64,000 nt of DNA, from NCBI GenBank assembly GCA_010909165.1, contig MU008155.1, forward strand, positions 2,418,001 to 2,482,000, given 5' to 3'. The position numbers were made by a program, and so were the translations under genes. The notes under the pieces are model-generated. The model searched no databases, was not told where the DNA came from, and saw nothing but the letters and a program-made list of their open reading frames with translations. This DNA is from Anthoceros angustus (taxonomy: Eukaryota; Streptophyta; Anthocerotopsida; Anthocerotales; Anthocerotaceae). Shown piece after piece: positions 57,782 through 64,000 of the stretch (within the stretch, counting starts at the first letter, position 1; each line of letters opens with the position of its first letter).

Positions 57782-58850
57782 ATGGCTAATGATGATGCTC
57801 CGTTAGCGTTGTACCTTACACATGGGTGGGATTCTAGAATCGGATGCCACATTGGTTTCTACATTGAAGACGCAAGGAAGCATGAGGATGAGGTGGTGAC
57901 GCTCCTTCCTTACCTTGGAACTTCCAAGCTAAAGACCCTTCCGGACCGCTTTCTAAGTATACCTTGAAGTTGGTAGACGTGGTCGATTTGATCATGGAAG
58001 TCAAGCAAAGAAGACCAACCTCCCACCATGGTCGATCTAGAAAGGATGATGACGTATGTAGGTGGAAGCACCACCATCCCTAAGGCGCAACAAAATAGCG
58101 CGAGCACCGGGAGTGAAGACGCGCTTTACAGCATGGTGATGGAGGAGGTCCGTATACGAGGTATCACGAGTGCATTGGCATTCTATTCACAAGTCGTATA
58201 ATGTGTATCGATGGCACGCTACGTCCGACTCCATCGTGAAGAAGTTCCACCAGTTCATTTGGGGCGATTCGAAAGGACATAGATGTCCCAGTTCGACTTG
58301 GTGCAAATCTTGTTTTATGTGGCTTCAAGCGTGAATACGAGTGAAGCTCAACTTCAAGATCCTCGCATCCTTAGAGACATATCTACAGGTGCTGCCGGAT
58401 TGGGTGGCCATCACAGATTGGCGGAAGTAATAGGGTTTGTGAGGATGGAAGTTCAACAAAGCGCAAATTCTTCTCCTGTGCGTGCATGGAGGCCTTCCAC
58501 ATGGTGTGTGTATCAGAAGAAGAGATGAAACAACCGCAGATGTGCCAAAAGATGCTCGTAGGAGACCACATATGAGGCTTCGTTTTGAGAACACTAGGCC
58601 AATAGGTACGGTCCAAAGAAGTTGTTGAGGTTGAGGGGCACCATTCTAGCACCAAAACCTACAATTGTTGGTATAAAAAGAGGAAGCCGAAAAATACGAC
58701 CGTAGAAGCGATCATAATGAAATGGGATGATACCAAGGAGCTCAATCATCCCTCACAGTTATTTGGTTGAGCTGTGCTCACCAAGTTCCAGTTGGAGTCA
58801 GCCTGCATAGCCGGTGAGTGCCTCGGCTGGCGGAAGAAATCCTTGGTTCA
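57782..58850 (+). pseudogene. Block b, U13
   Basis: ATG at 57782; 61-residue frame to 57967. It shares atgtcccagttcgacttgg and gacgtatgtaggtgg with U12. Later frame 58283-58528 reads VIGFVRMEVQQSANSSP. It contains cgtgcatggagg where U12 switches to f. Confidence 0.42.
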
Positions 58851-58871
58851 TCCATCCATCCGGCTCCGAAC

Positions 58872-59118
58872 CCACAAGAAAGTACTCTAGCGCCTTGAGC
58901 TCACAAGAAAGTATTTGCGCCTTCAAACTCACGGACCAATACTAGTGCCTTCCAACTCACAGGATAATAGTCTAGCGCCTTCAAACTCACAGGACCCATA
59001 CTCTCTTCCAACTACGAGGATAATACTCTAGCCTTCAAACTCATAGAAAAATATTCTAGTGCCTTCCAACCTGCTGTGATAATACTCTACGCCTTCAAAC
59101 TGTAAAAATATATTTGGC
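58872..59118 (-). repeat. Block c, U13 minisatellite, degraded
   Basis: Eight repeats with more changes than other units (ccaacctgctgtgataatac; ctctacgcc; aaactgtaaaaat). No open decapeptide frame is left. Confidence 0.8.
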
Positions 59119-59132
59119 CTTCTTAGATCCAT

Positions 59133-59655
59133 TGTTAAATACTCTAACGCCTTGACTCACACTAGGAGTTCAACACGCCATGGCTCACTCACCTCGGGAG
59201 GTCACTATGTGAGAAACTTTGCCTAATTGAGCAACATAAGTCGCCAAGGGAGTGTGGATCGCGCATTGGGAGAGGGAAAAGGCATGAGGATCGAGAGGGA
59301 GAGAAGGAAGAGAGAGGTATGTAGAGAAGATATGGGTGAAAAAAGGATAACATGAGAAAACAATATAAATATGAAGAAGAGAAGGGGAAAATGGGAAAAT
59401 GGGAAGGAGAAACAAAAGAAATGAGAGGATATGGAGAAATAGTAAAGAATCTTCCTCTTGGAGGAATGTTTTATTGAAAGGCAAAAAAAATGGTATATAC
59501 ACGCCGAGTGAGTTGTAATCGTTCATCGAGCGCTGAGAATGTCAAACTTACTCAACTATATCAAATGCTATTAAACATTGTTTTACGCCTTACCTTCATG
59601 AACGTGCCCTAAACCTCACTTTGATCACCAGCCTAAGACCCCCATCTCCACAACA
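59133..59655 (-). repeat. LTR copy 13 (U13)
   Basis: 523 bp with several small losses (gcctaattgagc, tatgaagaagag). Ends and the PPT at 59656-59664 are preserved. Confidence 0.63.
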
Positions 59656-60002
59656 CTCCCCTCGTTCGATCCGAAGTTCTTCGTTCTACGCCATGATGGC
59701 GCCCATCGGGCATGCTTCTGCTGTTCCTCGGCATCCTCTCGACCATCCGGTGGCTTCTCAAGCTCGCGACTCACCGATCTCACTATGAGCCAAAAATTGA
59801 AAGCCTCGAGCAATGGAGTAGCCAGCATGATCCGAAAAGAGCGCAGCCTGTTCAACACGCAAGAGCCGCAGCCGCAAGATGCATGGCGGATGAAATAGGT
59901 CTAGATTAGGGCACTATTCATTAGGGCCTCATAAATTAAACATTATTCTACCTAGGGTTATTTAGGTAGTTAGTAGTTATATTAGTTATATTAGTTACAA
60001 CA

Positions 60003-60050
60003 ACTTACGGTTGCAACTACTTATGGTTGCAACCATTTATGGTTGTAACC
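60003..60050 (+). repeat. Three 16-bp repeats with GGTTGCAACC palindrome in U3
   Basis: Three adjacent 16-base copies (acttacggttgcaact, acttatggttgcaacc, atttatggttgtaacc) lie 17 bases upstream of the TATA box. The core GGTTGCAACC is a perfect palindrome in the middle copy. Direct repeats in this place are often enhancer elements in plant LTRs; the binding protein is unknown. Confidence 0.8.
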
Positions 60051-60066
60051 ACCCAACTACCCAGCC

Positions 60067-60074
60067 TATTTAAA
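60067..60074 (+). promoter_or_regulatory. TATA box of the copia LTR
   Basis: TATTTAAA, placed about 75 bases before the LTR end, with the triplicated element just upstream. Confidence 0.6.
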
Positions 60075-60147
60075 GGCTTGTACTTTACTCATTAATTACT
60101 TACATTGTTTCTTCTTCTTCTAATCTAAGAGCTACAGATTCTCATCA

Positions 60148-60160
60148 TGGTATCAGAGCA
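60148..60160 (+). other. Primer-binding site, initiator Met tRNA type
   Basis: TGGTATCAGAGCA follows the LTR without a gap. It is the standard plant Ty1/copia PBS, complementary to the 3' end of initiator methionine tRNA. Confidence 0.95.
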
Positions 60161-60770
60161 TCGTTGCTCTCTTGCGTATGCTTATGTTTCTTATATATGA
60201 GGAGATTATTTACAAGGCACTCTTAAATCTAGCATTCGTCTAGATGGAGTGCTATTGTTCTACATTCTCTATTTCACCAATTCTTCATCTCTTCCTTTAA
60301 CATGCTTATATGTTTCAATCTTCTATAATTTCTCCATGGACTTCAATTCTATTAGAAGGAGAAAGCGAAGGTTAAAAGGAAAGAGAATCTCATTAGGCAA
60401 CAAGCTATTGAGAGTGAAATAGAACAAATCTCTTCATCTATAGCAAATTTCATTGCATCAATTTTATTTCCAAAACCGGATCAAGGGAAGCTTATCAAGT
60501 TATCAAGATGTCATTTACTTGAATACTTCAGCCCTATTCATATTAAAGCTTTGGAATTGGCCCTTAACCATATTCCAAATTTAATAATTGGATTAAGTTC
60601 TTCCCCTCTGTTTTGACAAATAAAAATAGAATTCAAACTCCATCTCTTCATGATTTTTATAATCAATTTTCATCTCTTAAAATTCGTCTCTAATCTTCAA
60701 ACTGAATTATTTGATTTGAAATCAAAATTTTCTTTGCTTCGAGTTTAATACTAATCAAGGATTAGAGAGT
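60161..60770 (+). other. Leader between PBS and gag, no gene seen
   Basis: About 610 AT-rich bases without a frame I can support. There are short Lys-rich stretches around 60355-60430 but no recognisable domain. Confidence 0.6.
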
Positions 60771-61800
60771 ATGTCATCATCTCCAAACGTAGCGATGGAT
60801 GAATTCTATATGTGCAATAAAATTGAGCATAAGCCTTACATATGACTTTGTCCTTTAAGGACGATTAGCTATGGCGGAGTGATTGAAGAAGAATTTGAAG
60901 CTACCCAAAACTCGCCTATGGGTAATGATAATGTCCATCCTCCCACACATTATCATTTTGGTGATGGTTTCAAAGAGAAAGATAGATTCAACGGAAAGAT
61001 TATGATATTTGGGCATTACGTGCGAGGAGCATTGAGACAAAGAGCATTATGGGGTATTGTTGATGGATCCATAACGAGACCGAGGTCCGATGATGAACGA
61101 GAACTTGATTTCTGGACGCCTTGAGGATGAGAAGGCACAAGATTTATTAATAAGTGGACTCTCTCAACAAATGGTCAGGCATGTTGCACACGCAAAAACA
61201 TCTCATGAAATGTGGTCTCACCTTACTCAATTATATTCATCACAAGATGTAATGAGCATTGTGGCAGCTTCTCGTAACTTTCGTAATTTATTTATGAAAG
61301 AATCCGATACTATCGAACATCATATTAATGCTTTTAGACAAGCACGTTCCCAAGTTGAATCTGCAACTGGTGTACCTATATCCGAGATGGAAGCTTTACG
61401 TCACCTTCTATCTTCATTGCCTCCCTCCTATCGTCCATTCATCACTACTCAAACGCAGTTATTCGCAATTCACGGAGAACCTGCAGATGATGGCACAAAG
61501 GTTTGACATAAGTGTTTACAGGATCGAGCACTTCTCCGAGGAGGAGGCAAGTAGGCGCCATTCTCACTCCAGCCTAATAAACAACAAGTAATGTACTTGC
61601 AGAGGGTAGAGGAAGAGGGACGAGGCGAGGCCGAGGTTACTCTTCGCCTCCATATTCTTCGCCAAGTCGAACATTGGAGAAAGCTCTTCATCGACACCTT
61701 CAAAGGGTAAGAAGAAGAGCGGCATATATGCAATTGGTGTAGGATCCCTAACCATATGGAAAAGGATTGTCACAAAGAAGAATGGTGAACCTCGAGGAGG
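60771..61800 (+). pseudogene. gag: copia gag, frameshifted
   Basis: Gag forms the particle and binds RNA. A likely start is the ATG at 60771 (MSSSPNVAMDEFY), stopped at about 60845. The frame 60879-61124 carries FNGK and VRGALRQRALWGIVDGS, the usual copia gag N-terminal core. Frame 61090-61506 continues with DEKAQDLLISGLSQQMV, HEMWSHLTQLYSSQD and VPISEMEALRHLLSSLPPSY, the body of the UBN2/Retrotran_gag domain. At least one frameshift (near 61090-61124) and a stop at 61504 break it. The zinc knuckle follows in the second frame. Confidence 0.88.
61729..61788 (+). other. Zinc knuckle of gag (CX2CX4HX4C)
   Basis: The reading CNWCRIPNHMEKDC has the spacing C-X2-C-X4-H-X4-C, the nucleic-acid-binding knuckle of gag. 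It is in the same frame as 61090-61506 although a stop lies between. Confidence 0.88.
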
Positions 61801-61889
61801 CTTCACATGGAGTTAATGTAGCATCTAAAAAGCAAACTTCATCAACTCCAACGATTGCTCCATGTTTGGCATCATCCAAGCCTGCTAAT

Positions 61890-62240
61890 ACCTCCGGTAT
61901 TTAGGCGGTGGAGCAACATCACATATATGTTACAACAAAAGTTATTTTCAATCATACTCACCAACCACGGGCACCAAGTCGTCCTCTTGGGAGATGATCA
62001 CAACTTATCGAAGTCGGTTACATTGTCGACATGTGATTCGGACAAGTCCTTCACCTCCACCAAGTACTCCATGTTCCATTAATGTGCAAGAATTTATTAT
62101 CGTTGCAAGTATTTGTCAAACCCATTCCATGCGGTGACCCTTTTACAGATAGTTGCTTTCTCTCTCATGTAGGTGATAGCAATCATATTATTTGTAGTGG
62201 TACTTTAGAAGATGGCCTTTATAGATTGTCATCCTAGTAG
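61890..62240 (+). pseudogene. copia aspartic protease, damaged
   Basis: GATSHICYNKSYF at about 61910 matches the residues that follow the active-site Asp in copia protease (D-S/T-G-A-T). The Asp-Ser itself is not present (GGGAT is read instead), so the catalytic residue appears lost or miscalled. The C-terminal part VLHVPLMCKNLLSLQVFVK at 62064 and TLEDGLYRL near 62200 are typical of the protease end and the link to integrase. Frames differ between the two parts. Confidence 0.82.
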
Positions 62241-62257
62241 GAGGTCAACAATCGCTT

Positions 62258-63240
62258 ATGTCACCGCTTCTTCTCCCAAAGTCCCCTCCATCAATGTTAT
62301 GGCATTGTCGCCTTGGTCACCCAAATAGTCAAAAACTCACCCGGATGTCTAAGGAAACTTTTAAAACCCATGTCTTGCAAATGTTGGGCATTTATCCTGT
62401 GCGAAACTTGTGTCCTCACAAAGCGTCACCAAGAGCCTTTTAAAACAAATCTCCACAAAGGGCAAAGAAACCTTTAGAGATAGTGCATACGGACATCATG
62501 GACCTCTATCTACATCTTCCTTTAGTGGAAGTAGGTATTTTTGACTTTTATAGATGATTTTTCCCGTTTGTCTCCTCCTATGTCTTGCAACACAAGTCCG
62601 ATGCTTTTCAATTTTTCAAAGATTATATGAAATGGAGAGACTTACATTATCGAAAACATTACGTTCGACAATGGAGGTGAATTTACATCTAATCGATTTG
62701 AGGAGTTTTGTCGAGCAAGGTATTGCTCAACAACTCACTTGTCTATACTCCTCAACAAAATGGGATAGCGAAAATAAAAATCTGCGTTTACAAGAGATAA
62801 CAGTTGCTTATTAACACAGCAAGTTGCCTAAGGTTTATTAATGAGGCCCTTCTTACAACCTATCTTATCAATCGCTTACCTACATCGGTACCATGACGCC
62901 TTATGAAGCGTTATTGGCAAGAAACCGTCCATTGATCATCTTCAGTATTTTTGGATCACCGCATATGTTTTCATTCCTAAAGCATTACGTAAGAAGTTGG
63001 ATCCCAAGGCAGCCAAGTATCTTTTCATAGGATATATCAAGGCATTAAAGGGTATAAGTTATATAACCCTTCAACAAGACAACTTCTTTATGCTCGGAGT
63101 GTTACATTCCATGAGTCTTACCTCTTTTCTCCAACAGTGGGAGTTGAAGTCGTTGACTCACGATGATGCTAATGATTTTCTACATTTGATGATCCTAATC
63201 CCTTCCTTTCCTTGTCCCTACTCCTCGTGTTCCTTCTGAC
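62258..63240 (+). pseudogene. copia integrase, frameshifted
   Basis: The GAG-pre-integrase zinc-binding region is seen as LWHCRLGHPNSQKL (frame 62258-62443) and CETCVLTKRHQEPF in another frame from 62400, giving the H-H-C-C set. The catalytic core shows VHTD at about 62483 (first Asp) and DNGGEF at 62667-62684 (second Asp); the Glu region near 62760-62790 is shifted. The C-terminal part reads DPKAAKYLFIGY (frame 62997-63239). At least four frame changes are needed, so it is inactive as written. Confidence 0.86.
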
Positions 63241-63544
63241 CCCATGCTGCAGGAGGAGGAGGAGCCTCTTCCACCTTCATCCGATCCCCTTGAGGCCATT
63301 TCAAGATGCTATACCTCCTGTTCAAGATGATAATGATCGGTTGGAAGGCGATGATCAAGAAATGGATCCCTTAGAACAAGAAGATGAACCGGTTCTGTGG
63401 AAGACACACACACCAAGGTACAACCTTAGATCACGTCCACTCATCTCGGCCCTGCTGTTGGAAAGAACCCCTTTGGGATACCTTGCTATTTTTCCCGATT
63501 CTAATTCTCACGAGTCCCTTTATAATCAAGCTGTATGTACAGAG
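63241..63544 (+). pseudogene. Acidic linker between integrase and RT
   Basis: Frame 63212-63550 reads an Asp/Glu-rich stretch (EGDDQEMDPLEQEDEPV), then TPRYNLRSRP, which is the usual low-complexity and basic join before RT in copia polyproteins. Its end shifts out of frame against RT. Confidence 0.7.
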
Positions 63545-64000
63545 ACTTAGAAGAGCCTCTTACCCTAAAACAAGCCTTCTCTTCTCCTCCAAACATCTAT
63601 GGAAGGAAGTCAGATTCGAGTATAATTCCCTCATTAGTAATTCTACATGGGAATTAGTTGAACCTCCTAAGGGTAGAAAAATAGTAACCAGCAAATGGGT
63701 ATTTAAGATAAAGAGAAAAGGAGATGGATCCGTGGAAAGGTATAAAGCACGTCTAGTTGCTAGAGGTTTTACCCAAATCCACGGACTAGACTATATACCT
63801 TGGGCCACTTATGCTCCTAGCCAAGTTTGCACTCTTAGCATGATCTTCGCTATATGTGCCCGACGATCTTGAACTTCATATGATGGATGTGAAGACAGAT
63901 ATTTGTATGGGCGCTTGAAAGAAGAAATATACATGAAGCAACGAGGGTTATGAAGTAAAAGGCAAGGAGCATTTAGTATGTAAATTGATCAAGGGTCTAT
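63545..64000 (+). pseudogene. copia reverse transcriptase N-terminus, cut by window end
   Basis: This is the RVT_2 type RT. Frame 63384-63872 carries FEYNSLISNSTWELVEPPKG, RKIVTSKWVFKIKRKGDGS and ERYKARLVARGFTQIHGLDY. After 63866 the frame changes and LELHMMDVKT follows, where the first catalytic Asp of the polymerase (MDVK) is found, then GYEVKGKEHLVCKLIKGL at the window edge. The YVDD motif lies beyond the window. Confidence 0.92.

Larger units (their letters stand above)
1..59890. repeat. Tandem array of ~3.9-kb units (U0-U13)
   Basis: The same ordered series of blocks recurs about 13 times head to tail. I set unit boundaries at a marker beginning gtaaggtggtgtttagttgc, which starts at 1, 551, 6302, 11743, 15640, 24663, 28562, 32567, 40941, 42570, 46459, 51224, 55147 and 57046. 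Simple units (U3, U5, U9, U11) are 3.89-3.92 kb; U4 has the same length once its 5.1-kb insertion is removed. Other lengths are explained by internal duplications or deletions described under each unit. On the minus strand the blocks read as an LTR-retrotransposon concatemer. The array enters from the left edge and is interrupted at 59891 by a copia insertion, so its true extent is unknown. Confidence 0.93.
57046..59890. repeat. U13: last unit, cut by the copia insertion
   Basis: Blocks: a 57183-57781, b 57782 to about 58850, c 58872-59118, LTR 59133-59655, then the first 235 bases of f up to gcatggcgga, where the copia LTR begins at 59891. The remainder of f must lie beyond the copia element, outside the window. 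Confidence 0.88.
59891..60147 (+). repeat. 5' LTR of the copia element (257 bp)
   Basis: It starts TGAAATAGG at the point where array sequence (gcatggcgg) ends, and finishes ...TCTCATCA directly before the PBS, so it has TG...CA ends. It has a TATTTAAA box at 60067-60074. The downstream pyrimidine-rich cttcttcttctaatc string is typical of R/U5. The 3' partner is not in the window, so the length rests on the PBS and the array boundary. Confidence 0.88.
59891..64000 (+). mobile_element. Ty1/copia LTR retrotransposon, 5' part
   Basis: This is the 5' LTR, PBS and the domain order gag, protease, integrase, RT that defines the Ty1/copia superfamily. The integrase-before-RT order separates it from Ty3/gypsy. 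The element sits in U13 of the array in the opposite orientation to the array's own copia fragments. Frameshifts and stops occur in every domain, so it is defective as written. The window ends within RT; RNase H and the 3' LTR lie outside. Confidence 0.92.

Noticed and set aside
1-59890. CRISPR array or classical satellite DNA
   Set aside because: Units are 3.9 kb with retroelement parts, and the 30-bp minisatellite has no spacers, so neither description fits.
60161-60770. A possible small gene between PBS and gag
   Set aside because: No start with a sustained frame; this is the normal place for an untranslated leader.
61564-61806. Minus-strand frames inside copia gag
   Set aside because: They overlap gag and its zinc knuckle, which have clear family motifs on the + strand.

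Overview
The window looks like repeat-rich nuclear DNA of a flowering plant. It holds no host gene that I can recognise, no tRNA or rRNA gene and no bacterial-type operon. The plant assignment rests on degenerate Ty1/copia retrotransposon sequence, including a copia element whose primer-binding site is the classic initiator-Met type. I cannot name the species.

Positions 1-59890 are a tandem array of about 13 units, numbered U0-U13, with a basic length near 3.9 kb. Each full unit reads on the + strand as: (a) an AT-rich block of about 0.6 kb; (b) a coding-like block of about 1.05 kb that opens with an ATG reading MANDDAP; (c) a 30-bp minisatellite; (d+e) a block of about 530 bp with the features of a reverse-orientation LTR; (f) a reverse-strand Ty1/copia fragment covering the RT C-terminus and RNase H. 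Read on the minus strand the order is LTR, candidate primer-binding site, minisatellite, b, a, pol C-terminus, polypurine tract, next LTR. I infer that the array is a concatemer of one non-autonomous LTR retrotransposon, (LTR-internal)n, which has lost gag, protease, integrase and most of RT and carries unfamiliar sequence instead. Several units hold internal duplications or deletions with microhomology at the joins: U1, U2, U6, U7, U8, U10, U12 and the left edge.

Positions 16561-21691 are a 5.1-kb insertion in block b of U4. It is flanked by GTGGT on both sides, has no terminal inverted repeat or LTR that I can see, and contains coding-like minus-strand sequence, about four tandem copies of a 350-bp repeat and a long polypyrimidine tract.

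Positions 59891-64000 are the 5' part of a separate Ty1/copia element on the + strand, inserted in U13. It has a 257-bp LTR (TG...CA), a PBS, and frameshifted gag, protease, integrase and RT. The window ends inside RT.

Nothing here needs to encode a working protein; the open frames are short and broken. A recurring pattern is that differences between array units fall at the same small CG-rich or CNG-rich islands, many as indels, while the sequence between is nearly invariant. That could be real decay or long-read consensus error, and it limits every statement about frameshifts.
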